Shown: positions 44,004 through 54,013, counted from the first letter of the stretch. The stretch is 64,000 bases of DNA from Crocosphaera sp. (GCF_030064895.1 NZ_JASJEB010000020.1:1-64000); one strand, 5' to 3'. Translations and numbers: made by a program. The notes: a model not told the origin generated them from the sequence alone.

Positions 44004-44337
44004 TTCCTTGATTCCTTTGATAATCTAACCAGTATTGTTTCGCTTGTCTAATGTCTTTTTGTTGACTGTCTTTATCACCTCCACATAATAGGATAATCAA
44101 AATTGAACCTTTTTGAGCAAAATAAATTCTATAACCTTTTCCATAGTTTATCCTCAGTTCACAAACTCCGTCTCCTACTGATTTATAATCTCCTAAATTT
44201 CCTAATGTGACCCTGGTTAACCTTGTTTTTATTTTAGCTCTTGTTTTACCATCTTTCAATTTATTTAACCATTCCTCAAAAGGAACTTTACCCTCTGAAG
44301 TTTTATAGATTAAAATTTGTTTAGGTTGGTTTTCCAT
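43990..44337 (-). CDS. HigB-like (RelE/ParE superfamily) addiction module toxin
   Basis: The 115 residues show the killer-protein pattern: YKTSEGKVPFEEWLNKLKDG, then IKTRLTRVTLGNLGDYKSVG, then VCELRINYGKGYRIYFAQKG, then LLCGGDKDSQQKDIRQAKQY. Toxin before antitoxin is the HigBA order. The module appears intact. A HicB gene lies six bases upstream on the same strand. Confidence 0.87.
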   Translation of the reverse strand: MENQPKQILIYKTSEGKVPFEEWLNKLKDGKTRAKIKTRLTRVTLGNLGDYKSVGDGVCELRINYGKGYRIYFAQKGSILIILLCGGDKDSQQKDIRQAKQYWLDYQRNQGNDKD

Positions 44338-44343
44338 GAGATT

Positions 44344-44544
44344 TTAAGCAGTTTTAAGTCTTGTGTTAATTTCTGACGTATCAGCAACTTCTAAAAACAA
44401 CTCAACTGCTTCTTTTAAATTGTCTCTTACTTCTTCTATTGTCTCTCCTTGACTAGCAATATCTAACTCTGGACAAAGAGATACATAACCATCTCCTTCT
44501 CTTTCAATAATTTCTGTAAATTGTTGTATTGTTTGCATTGTCAT
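44344..44544 (-). CDS. HicB-family antitoxin without a toxin partner
   Basis: The 66 residues read QTIQQFTEIIEREGDGYVSL, CPELDIASQGETIEEVRDNL, KEAVELFLEVADTS and a short end. This is the HicB core without the C-terminal DNA-binding extension. No HicA sequence lies on either side. It is followed after six bases by the HigB-like gene, so it may ride on that transcript. Confidence 0.8.
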   Translation of the reverse strand: MTMQTIQQFTEIIEREGDGYVSLCPELDIASQGETIEEVRDNLKEAVELFLEVADTSEINTRLKTA

Positions 44545-44922
44545 TAATATTTTCGAGATTAATTTTTACTATTATAACTAATCGTTTAAAATAGAAATGC
44601 TTTCCAATCTATATTATCTATTGTCTTTCATCAATAATTGAATTAAATACACTTAAACGTAAAATTGTCAATCCTAAAATAAATAACTTTTGTAAATATA
44701 AACTTGAGTAAACACTCAGAAAATTTGTCAATATTTGTAACAAAATATGTCATTTTTCTTTACAAAATGTGTCAAATTATCCATGAAACAATCCATTGGG
44801 TGTCGTTTTCTGATACAAACACATAGAGAGCTAATTGATTTTGGCGGGCAACTTTCTTAGCCGATGTTGCTAGATTCCCCACCGTTTCAGACCTTAATAA
44901 AAACAAAGGAGCCATACCATAT
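44545..44922. other. Intergenic region upstream of chlH
   Basis: These 378 bp are very AT-rich and carry no gene. The middle holds the phased TGTCA direct repeats listed separately. A further TGTCA occurs at 44666-44670 but is out of phase. The leader of chlH ends in AAAGGAG, with 11 bases to the ATG. Confidence 0.5.
44720..44774 (+). promoter_or_regulatory. Three phased direct repeats AAAATnTGTCA, candidate operator
   Basis: AAAATTTGTCA ends at 44730, CAAAATATGTCA at 44752 and CAAAATGTGTCA at 44774. The spacing is exactly 22 bp, two helical turns, so a protein could bind all three on one face of the DNA. They lie about 150 bp before chlH and about 180 bp from the start of the divergent hicB gene. 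I do not know the factor. Confidence 0.5.
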
Positions 44923-47900
44923 ATGTTTACCCATGTCAAGTCCACCATTCGCCATATCGTTCCAGAGGGAACTAATGGTCGTTCTTTGCTAAAGGTGGTC
45001 TATGTGGTGTTAGAACCTCAATATCAGAGTTCCCTTTCCGCAGCAGTTAATGCTATTAATAAGAATAATCCTAATCTAGCCATCGAAATCAGTGGCTATT
45101 TAATTGAAGAGTTAAGAAACCCCGAAAATTACGCAGAATTTCAAAGAGATGTGGCAGAAGCGAACTTATTTATCGCTTCTTTAATTTTCATCGAAGACCT
45201 AGCAGATAAAGTGGTTGAAGCGGTGAAGCCCCATCGTGATAACCTAGATGCAGTATTGGTATTCCCTTCAATGCCCCAAGTAATGCGCTTAAATAAGTTG
45301 GGTAGCTTTTCCATGGCCCAGTTGGGACAGTCCAAAAGTGCGATCGCCCAGTTTATGCGCAAACGCAAAGAAAATTCTGGGGCCAGTTTCCAGGATGCTA
45401 TGTTAAAGTTATTGCGAACACTGCCTCAAGTTTTGAAATATCTGCCAGTGGAAAAAGCGCAAGATGCTCGCAACTTTATGTTAAGTTTCCAATATTGGTT
45501 AGGAGGGTCTTCTGAGAACTTAGAGAACTTCTTAGTCATGTTAGCTCATAAATATTCCTATCCCGATCTTTTCGAGGATAAAGAGGTTGACTACAAAGAG
45601 CCTGTGGTTTATCCTGACATGGGAATATGGCATCCTTTGTCCATGCAGATGTTTGAAGATGTTCCCTCCTATCTGGAATGGTATAACAGTCGTAGCGATA
45701 TTTCCGATGACTTAAAAGACCCCTTGGCCCCTTGTATCGGACTTATTTTACAACGAACCCATCTTGTCACCGGAGACGATGCACATTATGTCGCAATGGT
45801 GCAAGAATTAGAATGTATGGGGGCAAAAGTTATCCCTGTGTTTGCCGGAGGGTTAGACTTCTCCAAACCAGTGGAAGCTTATTTCTGGGACAACACAGTT
45901 AAAGGAGTGGAACCCGTTGCTACTGTTGATACTGTAGTATCATTAACCGGTTTCGCATTAGTAGGTGGTCCAGCGCGTCAAGATCATCCCAAAGCGATAG
46001 AATCATTAAAACGCCTCAACCGTCCCTATATGTGTGCGTTACCCTTGGTCTTCCAAACCACAGAGGAATGGGAAAAAAGCGATCTCGGGTTACATCCCAT
46101 CCAAGTTGCGTTGCAAATAGCCATCCCTGAATTAGACGGTGCCATCGAACCCATTATAATGTCAGGACGGGACGGAAATACAGGCCGGGCGATCGCACTT
46201 CAAGATCGTATCGAAGCAGTAGCCCAACGAGCTATGAAATGGGCTACCTTAAGGAAGAAGCCTAAACTAAACAAAAAAGTAGCTATAACCGTGTTTAGTT
46301 TCCCACCCGATAAAGGAAATGTGGGAACAGCAGCATATTTAGACGTATTTGGCTCAATTTACGAAGTAATCAAAGCCTTACAGGGTAATGGTTACGATGT
46401 ACAGGAAATTCCTGACTCTCCGAAAGAACTCATGGAAGCCGTCATACACGACGCACAAGCACAATATGCTTCTCCTGAGTTAAATATAGCCCATCGGATG
46501 TCTGTAGAGCAATACGAACGCTTAACCCCTTATTCTGTCCGTTTAGAGGAAAACTGGGGACCACCACCAGGACATTTAAACAGCGATGGCCAAAATTTAC
46601 TCATCTATGGGAAACACTTTGGTAACGTCTTTATTGGGGTACAACCCACCTTTGGATACGAAGGTGATCCCATGCGGTTACTATTCTCAAGATCCGCAAG
46701 TCCTCATCATGGTTTTGCTGCTTATTACACCTATTTAAACCAAGTTTGGAAAGCAGATGCTGTCCTCCATTTTGGAACCCATGGATCGCTAGAATTTATG
46801 CCAGGAAAACAGATGGGAATGTCAGGTGAATGTTATCCCGATAGTCTCATTGGTAGCATTCCTAACTTATATTATTATGCAGCTAATAATCCCAGTGAAG
46901 CGACAATTGCAAAACGTCGTAGCTATGCAGAAACTATCTCTTATTTGACTCCACCGGCTGAGAATGCAGGGTTATACAAAGGACTGCAAGAATTAAGTGA
47001 GTTAATAGGTTCCTATCAAACCTTAAAAGATGGCGGTCGTGGTGTTCCTATTGTTAACACCATCATGGATAAATGTCGCTTAGTTAATTTAGATCAGGAT
47101 ATTGAATTACCTGATACTGATGCTAAAGATATGAACCAAGAAGAACGAGATAATATCGTCGGTTTGGTCTATCGAAAATTGATGGAAATTGAATCTCGTT
47201 TACTTCCCTGTGGACTCCATGTTGTCGGTAAACCTCCCACCGCAGAAGAAGCGATCGCAACTTTGGTAAACATCGCATCCTTAGACCGAGAAGAAGAAGG
47301 AATTACTTCCTTACCTCGCATTATTGCTGACAGTTTAGACCGAGATATTGAAGAAGTCTATCAAAACAGCGATCGGGGAATTTTAGAAGATGTAGAATTG
47401 CTACAACAAATCACATTAGCAACCCGTGAAGCAGTGGCATCTTTAGTTAAAACCCAGGTAGATGCAGAAGGAAGAGTCTCTCTTGTATCTAAACTGAACT
47501 TTTTAAACTTAGGTAAAAAAGCCCCTTGGGTAGAAACTTTACACGATTTGAGTTACACAAATGTCGATCAAGATAAGTTAAAACCACTGTTTGAGTACCT
47601 CGAATTTTGTTTAGAACAGGTTTGTGCCGATAATGAATTAGGAGGGTTACTAAAAGCATTAGAAGGGGAATATGTATTACCTGGTCCCGGTGGTGATCCT
47701 ATCCGCAACCCCAACGTTTTACCTACTGGTAAAAACATCCATGCGTTAGATCCTCAGTCCATTCCTACACTCGCTGCTGTCAAATCTGCAAAAATAGTAG
47801 TAGATCGTTTAATTGCCCGTCAAAAAATAGATAATGGCGGTAATTATCCTGAGACCATTGCTTGTGTATTATGGGGAACAGACAACATCAAAACCTATGG

Positions 47901-48915
47901 TGAGTCCCTAGCACAAATTATGTGGATGGTAGGAGTTAAACCCGTACCCGACGCATTAGGAAGGGTCAATAAATTAGAATTAATTTCCCTCGAAGAATTA
48001 GGACGACCTCGTATTGATGTAGTGGTCAACTGTTCTGGGGTGTTCCGTGACCTCTTTATTAACCAAATGAACCTCTTAGATCAAGCGGTTAAAATGGCAG
48101 CAGAAGCAGACGAACCTATCGAAATGAACTATGTTCGTAAACACGCATTACAGCAAGCAGACGACATGGGAATTAACCTCCGTGAAGCTGCTACCCGTAT
48201 ATTTTCCAACGCTTCGGGTTCCTACTCTTCCAACGTAAACTTAGCGGTAGAAAATAGCAGTTGGGAAGAAGAAAAAGAGTTACAAGATATGTATCTCAAC
48301 CGTAAAAGTTTCGCATTCGATTCAGATAACCCTGGTATCATGAAAGATAACCGAAAAGTGTTTGAATCAGCGTTAAAAACGGCAGATGCAACCTTCCAAA
48401 ACTTAGATTCATCGGAAATTAGTTTAACCGATGTTTCCCATTACTTTGATTCTGATCCCACAAAAGTTGTCGCTAAGTTACGGGATGATGGTAGAAAACC
48501 ATCTGCTTATATTGCGGATACAACCACTGCTAATGCACAAGTTCGCACCCTTTCTGAAACCGTCCGTTTAGACGCGCGTACCAAGTTATTAAACCCTAAA
48601 TGGTACGAAGGAATGTTATCTCATGGTTACGAAGGTGTGAGGGAACTTTCTAAGCGTTTAGTGAATACAATGGGATGGAGTGCAACCGCAGACGCAGTTG
48701 ATAACTGGGTGTATGAAGACGTAAATACAACCTTCATTGAAGACGAAGAAATGTGTAAACGTCTGATGAATTTAAACCCTAATTCTTTCCGTAAAATGGT
48801 CGGTACATTACTCGAAGTTAACGGACGAGGTTATTGGGAAACCTCCGAAGAAAACTTAGAAAGGTTACAGGAATTGTACCAGGAAGTTGAGGACAGAATT
48901 GAAGGTGTAGAATAA
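44923..48915 (+). CDS. chlH: Magnesium chelatase subunit H
   Basis: ChlH is the large porphyrin-binding subunit that, with the ChlI/ChlD ATPase, inserts Mg2+ into protoporphyrin IX, the first step toward chlorophyll. At 1330 residues it is full length. Family signatures include [12 protein letters not shown]-like opening [16 protein letters not shown], the active-site region [20 protein letters not shown] near residue 625, [22 protein letters not shown] and the C-terminal [20 protein letters not shown]. The first methionine follows AAAGGAG by 11 bases. It is flanked on both sides by toxin-antitoxin clusters and followed by a hairpin. A second ChlH paralogue is known in some cyanobacteria; this one looks like the main form. 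Confidence 0.97.
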   Translation: MFTHVKSTIRHIVPEGTNGRSLLKVVYVVLEPQYQSSLSAAVNAINKNNPNLAIEISGYLIEELRNPENYAEFQRDVAEANLFIASLIFIEDLADKVVEAVKPHRDNLDAVLVFPSMPQVMRLNKLGSFSMAQLGQSKSAIAQFMRKRKENSGASFQDAMLKLLRTLPQVLKYLPVEKAQDARNFMLSFQYWLGGSSENLENFLVMLAHKYSYPDLFEDKEVDYKEPVVYPDMGIWHPLSMQMFEDVPSYLEWYNSRSDISDDLKDPLAPCIGLILQRTHLVTGDDAHYVAMVQELECMGAKVIPVFAGGLDFSKPVEAYFWDNTVKGVEPVATVDTVVSLTGFALVGGPARQDHPKAIESLKRLNRPYMCALPLVFQTTEEWEKSDLGLHPIQVALQIAIPELDGAIEPIIMSGRDGNTGRAIALQDRIEAVAQRAMKWATLRKKPKLNKKVAITVFSFPPDKGNVGTAAYLDVFGSIYEVIKALQGNGYDVQEIPDSPKELMEAVIHDAQAQYASPELNIAHRMSVEQYERLTPYSVRLEENWGPPPGHLNSDGQNLLIYGKHFGNVFIGVQPTFGYEGDPMRLLFSRSASPHHGFAAYYTYLNQVWKADAVLHFGTHGSLEFMPGKQMGMSGECYPDSLIGSIPNLYYYAANNPSEATIAKRRSYAETISYLTPPAENAGLYKGLQELSELIGSYQTLKDGGRGVPIVNTIMDKCRLVNLDQDIELPDTDAKDMNQEERDNIVGLVYRKLMEIESRLLPCGLHVVGKPPTAEEAIATLVNIASLDREEEGITSLPRIIADSLDRDIEEVYQNSDRGILEDVELLQQITLATREAVASLVKTQVDAEGRVSLVSKLNFLNLGKKAPWVETLHDLSYTNVDQDKLKPLFEYLEFCLEQVCADNELGGLLKALEGEYVLPGPGGDPIRNPNVLPTGKNIHALDPQSIPTLAAVKSAKIVVDRLIARQKIDNGGNYPETIACVLWGTDNIKTYGESLAQIMWMVGVKPVPDALGRVNKLELISLEELGRPRIDVVVNCSGVFRDLFINQMNLLDQAVKMAAEADEPIEMNYVRKHALQQADDMGINLREAATRIFSNASGSYSSNVNLAVENSSWEEEKELQDMYLNRKSFAFDSDNPGIMKDNRKVFESALKTADATFQNLDSSEISLTDVSHYFDSDPTKVVAKLRDDGRKPSAYIADTTTANAQVRTLSETVRLDARTKLLNPKWYEGMLSHGYEGVRELSKRLVNTMGWSATADAVDNWVYEDVNTTFIEDEEMCKRLMNLNPNSFRKMVGTLLEVNGRGYWETSEENLERLQELYQEVEDRIEGVE

Positions 48916-48923
48916 CATAGTAG

Positions 48924-48940
48924 GGTGGGCAATGCCCACC
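48924..48940 (+). terminator. Hairpin after chlH
   Basis: GGTGGGC (48924-48930) pairs with GCCCACC (48934-48940) over AAT, followed by TTAACTTTTAAATTT. It lies 9 bp after the chlH stop. This GGTGGGCAATGCCCACC unit also resembles a common cyanobacterial intergenic repeat. Confidence 0.7.
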
Positions 48941-49000
48941 TTAACTTTTAAATTTATTGTCCATTAAAAACATCTTTAAGCAAAATTATGATAATGAACA

Positions 49001-49360
49001 ATGAATATAAAACCTGTAGAATGGATGGGTAGTTCTTTGGATGACTTAAAACAGTTTCCTCAAGAAGTACAGTCCGATATGGGATACGCTTTGTATCTAG
49101 CACAAACAGGGATGTTATATAGTTCTTGTAAACCCTTAAAAGGATTTAAAGGTGCAGGAGTTATTGAAATTGTAGAAAATTTTGATGGCAATGCCTACCG
49201 AGCCGTTTATACTGTTAAACTAGAAGGAGTCATTTATGTCTTACACGCTTTTCAAAAAAAATCCAAACAGGGAATTACCACTCCTAAACAGGAAATTGAT
49301 TTAGTCAAAAGAAGACTTAAACAAGCTCAACAACACTATCAAGACTATTATGCTAACTAA
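49001..49360 (+). CDS. HigB-like (Gp49 family) toxin
   Basis: The 119 residues carry the Gp49/HigB pattern: VEWMGSSLDDLKQFPQEVQSDMGYALYLAQ, then KPLKGFKGAGVIEIVENFDG, then YRAVYTVKLEGVIYVLHAFQKKSKQGI and a C-terminal basic helix. These are ribosome-dependent mRNA interferases of the RelE superfamily. An XRE-type antitoxin gene follows after 22 bp. It appears intact. Confidence 0.88.
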   Translation: MNIKPVEWMGSSLDDLKQFPQEVQSDMGYALYLAQTGMLYSSCKPLKGFKGAGVIEIVENFDGNAYRAVYTVKLEGVIYVLHAFQKKSKQGITTPKQEIDLVKRRLKQAQQHYQDYYAN

Positions 49361-49382
49361 TCTTTAACTAGCAGGAGAAATC

Positions 49383-49727
49383 ATGAATCAAGAAATTAAC
49401 TTTTACTCTGGTAGCGGAAATATTTTTGAAGACTTAGGCTTTGAAAATGCTGATGAAATGTTAGCTAAAGCTGAATTGACTAGACAAATTAATTTAATTA
49501 TTCAGCAGAGACAATTGACTGATGAAGAAGTTGCTAAATTATTAAGCATAGAACCTTCTCAAGTAATAGAATTAGAAAAAGGAAAACTATTAAAATTTTC
49601 TACTGATGATTTAATTCGATTTTTGAAAGCGTTAGGTAAAGATGTAGAAATTGTTGTCAAAAATACCTCGTCTGTCTCAGGAAAGCTTACAGTTACTGAT
49701 ACAGAATCTAACGTGATGGTAAGTTAA
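49383..49727 (+). CDS. HigA-like XRE-family antitoxin
   Basis: The 114 residues have a helix-turn-helix in the middle (RQINLIIQQRQLTDEEVAKL; LSIEPSQVIELEKGKLLKFS) and the segment FLKALGKDVEIVVK, as in partners of Gp49 toxins. AGGAGA lies before the ATG. It is downstream of the toxin, the usual HigBA order. The C-terminal tail (SSVSGKLTVTDTESNVMVS) is longer than needed for the fold. Confidence 0.85.
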   Translation: MNQEINFYSGSGNIFEDLGFENADEMLAKAELTRQINLIIQQRQLTDEEVAKLLSIEPSQVIELEKGKLLKFSTDDLIRFLKALGKDVEIVVKNTSSVSGKLTVTDTESNVMVS

Positions 49728-49729
49728 AA

Positions 49730-49975
49730 ATGAAACATAATAAAGACTCAGAAAATCTATATCTAGACTATTTTTTATACCTAAAATATCCTATTTCAAT
49801 TTATCCTGAAGATGAAGGAGGATATACTGCTTTAATTCCTGACTTACCAGGATGTATAACTCAAGGGGAAACCTTAGAAGAAGTTGTTATTAATATTGAA
49901 GAAGCAAGAGAATTATGGATAGAGACAGTTTATAATAGTGGCAAAAAAGAGATTCCTTTACCATCAAGGAAATAG
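49730..49975 (+). CDS. HicB-family antitoxin without a toxin partner
   Basis: The 81 residues show the HicB core: YLKYPISIYPEDEGGYTALI, PDLPGCITQGETLEEVVINI, EEARELWIETVYNSGKKEIP. It begins two bases after the HigA stop and is probably read with that module. No HicA gene follows. This is the fourth HicB-type gene in the window. Confidence 0.82.
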   Translation: MKHNKDSENLYLDYFLYLKYPISIYPEDEGGYTALIPDLPGCITQGETLEEVVINIEEARELWIETVYNSGKKEIPLPSRK

Positions 49976-49996
49976 TTGATATTTTTAATTAAATAA

Positions 49997-50022
49997 GGTG
50001 TATTACACTTCGTTAATACACC
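49997..50022. repeat. Inverted repeat GGTGTATTA/TAATACACC
   Basis: Nine-base arms flank an 8-base loop between the HicB gene and the convergent membrane protein gene. It is likely a dispersed intergenic repeat; a decayed relative (GTTACACTACAGTTAATCCACC) is seen near 42803. It may also act as a transcription stop for both genes. Confidence 0.65.
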
Positions 50023-50039
50023 CTACAAAATAGGTTATC

Positions 50040-51047
50040 TCACTGATTTGAAGGAAGTTTAAGTCCCCTAAATCCTACAGAAAACTTGGTATGTTCTCCC
50101 GCAGGATTTGTTGTACTGCGTTGATAACGAACTAAAGGAAAACTAGCATTAAACTCGGTACTAGTAGGGAATTCACAATCTGTTTGACCGACTGTAATTG
50201 TTGAACCAGGACTGATTAGAGTAAAATAATCTGGTTGATTGGCGGAAGATCGAACCGAAGCTAAACCTTGAAGACCTCGATCACTACAAGTCTGGCCAAA
50301 ATTATCAGTAATAGTGCCTCTATTCCTCTCCCGATTTACTGCCAAATACAGGTCTTCGTTAGTTTTATTGGTAATAACAAAACCTAGCATTATCCTTCCA
50401 TTTTGGTTTTTGCTAATTCCACTAATTTGCATTTTCATAAATTGGTTTTCAACTGCTTCAATAATCGTCGTGTCGCGAGGAGTTGCAGTTGCTTCCCAAG
50501 TATCGACTGATGGTGTTTTTGAAGATGGTATGACTTCAGGTTGACCAGACTGACTCATTCGAATTGTTCTGGCTAGGTCTTGTTCATTTTCTAAATTGAT
50601 CGTAACGTTCTGCGTCGGATAGCCTGACTTAGTTAAAACAACACGAACATTTCCTTTACTGGGAATCTTAACGGTACCATAACCATTATCATCTGTGTAT
50701 GTCATTTCAGGTGGTCCACTTGAACCCATCACAGTAACTTCTACTCCTCCTAAAAGTTCCCCTGATTCTGTTCTTGTATATAGTTCAACTTTTTCTTGTG
50801 TAATTGATTCAGTGGGTTTTTGTGTAATTGATTCAGTGGGTTTTTGTGTAATTGATTGAGGGGGACAACTTAAGTTTAGCAAAAAGCATCTAAACTCTGG
50901 AATACCGATTAAACCGACTAATACACTACCAGCAGTTAAAACAGTTCCTATAATTGTTAAAATTAAGAACCAATTAGGCTTTTTAGGCATAGGGGAAGGT
51001 GTTTGAGGAGCTTGATGTGTTCGACTCATAAAATTAAAAAGATTCAA
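50040..51047 (-). CDS. Membrane-anchored protein with carboxypeptidase-regulatory-like domain
   Basis: The 335 residues have one membrane helix (about 28-48, LILTIIGTVLTAGSVLVGLIGI). A spacer follows with two copies of ITQKPTES and a partial third, encoded by a 24-bp tandem repeat near 50806-50865. Residues about 85-145 form a beta-sandwich of the carboxypeptidase-regulatory type (VELYTRTESGELLGGVEVTV; GYGTVKIPSKGNVRVVLTKSGYP). The C-terminal 150 residues form a further beta-rich domain with two cysteines (LGFVITNKTNEDLYLAVNRE). The outer domains are probably exported. The function is unknown. It lies within the second toxin-antitoxin cluster but is not part of a module. Confidence 0.65.
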   Translation of the reverse strand: MNLFNFMSRTHQAPQTPSPMPKKPNWFLILTIIGTVLTAGSVLVGLIGIPEFRCFLLNLSCPPQSITQKPTESITQKPTESITQEKVELYTRTESGELLGGVEVTVMGSSGPPEMTYTDDNGYGTVKIPSKGNVRVVLTKSGYPTQNVTINLENEQDLARTIRMSQSGQPEVIPSSKTPSVDTWEATATPRDTTIIEAVENQFMKMQISGISKNQNGRIMLGFVITNKTNEDLYLAVNRERNRGTITDNFGQTCSDRGLQGLASVRSSANQPDYFTLISPGSTITVGQTDCEFPTSTEFNASFPLVRYQRSTTNPAGEHTKFSVGFRGLKLPSNQ

Positions 51048-51132
51048 TATTTATAACCTCAATGGTACGAGTTCATTATGAAAATGACAGCATCAAAAAG
51101 ACGGAAAAAGACGGTATAGATTACATACTATT

Positions 51133-51276
51133 ATGGGTAGAATTGCTGAAACTCAACCTAATGCAAGTCGTGCTATGTTGGAGTTATTGGAACGTTCTAT
51201 TGATGAGACTCAAGCGACTATAGCAGCAACCGAAGCAACCATTAACGAGGAAAAGAGAGGGTTTAACTTATCATGA
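51133..51276 (+). CDS. Small 47-residue ORF preceding a broken antitoxin gene
   Basis: The frame reads MGRIAETQPNASRAMLELLE and continues RSIDETQATIAATEATINEE to FNLS. It is helical and Glu/Thr/Ala-rich. Its TGA overlaps the ATG of the next frame as ATGA, a coupling typical of toxin-antitoxin pairs. I recognise no family, and it may itself be a remnant. Confidence 0.35.
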   Translation: MGRIAETQPNASRAMLELLERSIDETQATIAATEATINEEKRGFNLS

Positions 51277-51483
51277 CACAAGAATCATTTACTCCTGATA
51301 TAGAACAAATTAAAGCAACATCAGCATACCGAAGCAGAATATCAAAGATTAGTAAAATTTTTGGACGAATTAATTGATGTCGTAGGTGAAAATGAATCTC
51401 ATCCCTTAGCATCATTAATGGAAGTAATAGGAGTATTAATTGAAAATTATTAAGATCAATATATTCCTGAATTATCGGCTTAA
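51273..51483 (+). pseudogene. HigA-like antitoxin gene with a frameshift and a stop
   Basis: The first part reads MTQESFTPDIEQIKATSA. Near 51320 the frame changes, and from 51325 it reads HTEAEYQRLVKFLDELIDVV, GENESHPLASLMEVIGVLIE, NY, a TAA (51451-51453), then DQYIPELSA and TAA. This is the C-terminal domain of the short HigA-type antitoxins (EAEY...HPLA.LMEVIG.LIE.YE). An indel and a GAA to TAA change explain it. It is clearly inactive as a full protein. Confidence 0.78.
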
Positions 51484-51541
51484 AATTGGCAGTTCTATAG
51501 AAATAATTGTGCTAAACTGTTATTAATTATAACTTTTTTAA

Positions 51542-51784
<243 letters not shown>

Positions 51785-51792
51785 TCTCAAAC

Positions 51793-52059
51793 ATGACAGA
51801 ATATAAAATAGAGTTCCTGAAAAGTGCTAAGAAAGAACTTGAAAAACTTCCCAGAAACATTCAAGAAAGAATCAGCAATAAACTTGAAAAATTAAAAATA
51901 GATCCTTATTCTCCTGACGTGAAACAACTCAAAAATGGGGAGGGAAGGTTAATAATAAGAATAGGAGACTATCGAATTATTTATCGGGTTGAGAATAATA
52001 TTTTAGTAATTTTGGTCATTAAAATTGGTCATCGTAGTAAAGTATATAAAAAATTATAA
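51793..52059 (+). CDS. RelE-family toxin
   Basis: The 88 residues are a compact RelE: YKIEFLKSAKKELEKLPRNI, QERISNKLEKLKIDPYSPDV, KQLKNGEGRLIIRIGDYRII and VIKIGHRSKVYKKL. The IRIGDYRIIY and HRSKVY motifs of the mRNA interferase are complete. Together with the upstream gene it forms an intact module. Confidence 0.9.
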   Translation: MTEYKIEFLKSAKKELEKLPRNIQERISNKLEKLKIDPYSPDVKQLKNGEGRLIIRIGDYRIIYRVENNILVILVIKIGHRSKVYKKL

Positions 52060-52139
52060 AAAATGGAAATAATAATGATTAAATTTAGAATTAATTTGGT
52101 AATATTGAATTGTGATTTGATAATTGAGGTGAATAAGTT

Positions 52140-52715
52140 ATGATTAATCCTCTAGAAATTAAGTTTGATTCTTGTCAACTGACAGATGAACAATTCTATA
52201 AACTTTGTCAAGATAACCGTGATTTACGGTTTGAAAGAAATAGTAAGGGAGATATGATGATTATGGCACCAACAGGAGGAGAAACAAGTGAGCGTAATTC
52301 TGAAATTAATTTTCAATTGAGACTATGGAATAAACAATATAAACTAGGTAAAGTTTTTGAATCTTCTGGAGGTTTCAAGTTACCAAATGGTGCAGATAGA
52401 TCCCCAGATGCTTCTTGGATAACTTTAGATAAATGGAATAATTTAACATTAAAACAACGTCAAAAGTTCCTGCCTTTATGTCCTGATTTTGTCATTGAAT
52501 TACGTTCTCCCAGTGATAGTTTAAAATCTTTACAAGAGAAAATGCAAGAATATATAGAAAATGGAACAAAATTAGGTTGGTTAATTAATCGAAAAGATAA
52601 ACAAGTAGAAATTTATCGACAAAAAAAACAAGTAGAAATATTAGATAATCCCACCACCTTATCAGGAGAAGATATCTTACCTAATTTTGTTTTAAATTTA
52701 GAATTAATTTGGTAA
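52140..52715 (+). CDS. Uma2-family (DUF820) endonuclease
   Basis: This 191-residue protein is a full-length Uma2 protein. Its landmarks are MTDEQFYKL-like LTDEQFYKLCQDNRDLRFER, GDMMIMAPTGGETSERNSEI, GGFKLPNGADRSPDASWITL (the family Asp), PDFVIELRSPSDSLKSLQEK (Glu-x-Arg) and GTKLGWLINRKDKQVEIYR. The fold is PD-(D/E)XK-like, and the biological role is not established. Unlike the copy at 23980 it is intact. GAGGTG precedes the ATG. Confidence 0.88.
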   Translation: MINPLEIKFDSCQLTDEQFYKLCQDNRDLRFERNSKGDMMIMAPTGGETSERNSEINFQLRLWNKQYKLGKVFESSGGFKLPNGADRSPDASWITLDKWNNLTLKQRQKFLPLCPDFVIELRSPSDSLKSLQEKMQEYIENGTKLGWLINRKDKQVEIYRQKKQVEILDNPTTLSGEDILPNFVLNLELIW

Positions 52716-52763
52716 AAATATCAACAGTAACACAACCTTCTAGGTTGTTAAAATAATATAATT

Positions 52764-53960
52764 CTAAGCAATACTGCCTCTTTTTCTCGCCTCTTTATAA
52801 GAAGTTCCCACATTGTGTAAACCAACCCGAATCATTTGTTGTTCCAATAACGCAAAAAAACGAACGCGATCGCCACCTCGGATCACTGCTTGGTTATGAG
52901 ACTCAGCTAAGGCAACAGGATAGCCAAACCCTTTACTTACCTGTGCTAACATAATCCCCAAAGCCTGATCGAATAACTCTTGATCTTCAACCACCCAGGC
53001 CGGCACTTCTACCCTAGCAATTTCCGTTCCTACATTAACGTAACAAAAATAGATGCGTTGCGCTTCATCATAAAGATCGAGAATACGGGCCGAACTTTTC
53101 CAGAGAGGTCCCCGTTCTCCAGGTTGCAGACTTTCCCCCCATAACGTCGTATCTCGTAAAGGTTCAATCATCTGACAAGGGGCCTTTTCTTCCCCCAAGT
53201 CCAGACAATTCATAATACAGTTTGGCGTGTCAAAGGTACAGTTATGAAGACGCAAAAAGTTGACAGCTTCCACACTACGGGAGGCACTAAGATACCCCAT
53301 CAAAGGAATACGTGCAGCCTTTAATTGTTCCCAAGCCTCTTGAATAGGCACTAAAATTAAATCACGAGCATCATGGGCCAAACCGTCCAAAAACCAATAG
53401 ACTAATGAGCCATCTACCATGCTTAAATTGGGTTCATGGTGGGCCCCTGGCGGTTTAACCCAACCACAGGCCATTTCCGCTAAACATTCGGCCTCTAAAA
53501 CGCTTCGGCGATATCCTAACCATTCTTCTGTCCTAATACCCCATTGTCTCGAAACATAAAGGTCTTCGGGACGATAATAAACCTCTGGTAAACTATCTAA
53601 TAAAGGGTGTAAATTTTGTCCATAATGAAGCATTACCCTTCCCACATTAATTAGATAACAATAGGCAATTTCGTGGTGAGAGGGAGCAATTTGTGAGCCA
53701 TCTGTAGCAAAGACACTATGACTGTAAGGAGGAGGAACAATTGTTATGCGAGTGTCCAAAGGTTCCATAGGTATAGCAGCAGAAAAAATGAGGCGATCGC
53801 TCCAAGTTTGGTAAAGTTCGAGTAATTCTTCTTGTTTATTTTGTGCTTGTTTTAATATAGTTTTTGCCAGTTCCAGACGTTGGGAACTAGCGTTCATTTC
53901 TTGTTGAAAATGCTGACTAATTCCTGGGATTTTTCCTGCTAGTTTAGCGATGTCTAACAT
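52764..53960 (-). CDS. NurA-domain nuclease
   Basis: The 398 residues contain the NurA domain from about 75: SVFATDGSQIAPSHHEIAYC with the first catalytic Asp, then PNLSMVDGSLVYWFLDG with the second, and near the C-terminus YPVALAESHNQAVIRGGDRV with a His and an Asp. NurA is a 5'-3' exonuclease and endonuclease that works with the HerA ATPase on DNA ends in archaea. Cyanobacterial homologues are known, but their partner is not. No herA is adjacent here. A helical N-terminus (about 1-60) precedes the domain. Confidence 0.85.
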   Translation of the reverse strand: MLDIAKLAGKIPGISQHFQQEMNASSQRLELAKTILKQAQNKQEELLELYQTWSDRLIFSAAIPMEPLDTRITIVPPPYSHSVFATDGSQIAPSHHEIAYCYLINVGRVMLHYGQNLHPLLDSLPEVYYRPEDLYVSRQWGIRTEEWLGYRRSVLEAECLAEMACGWVKPPGAHHEPNLSMVDGSLVYWFLDGLAHDARDLILVPIQEAWEQLKAARIPLMGYLSASRSVEAVNFLRLHNCTFDTPNCIMNCLDLGEEKAPCQMIEPLRDTTLWGESLQPGERGPLWKSSARILDLYDEAQRIYFCYVNVGTEIARVEVPAWVVEDQELFDQALGIMLAQVSKGFGYPVALAESHNQAVIRGGDRVRFFALLEQQMIRVGLHNVGTSYKEARKRGSIA

Positions 53961-54013
53961 AAGAATTTTTTCTCCTCATTATTATTATAATACTCCATAA
54001 AATTCTAGTAAAT

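Noticed and set aside
50800-50865. Direct repeats that could suggest a small CRISPR array
   Set aside because: The 24-bp units are back to back without spacers and encode ITQKPTES inside an open gene.
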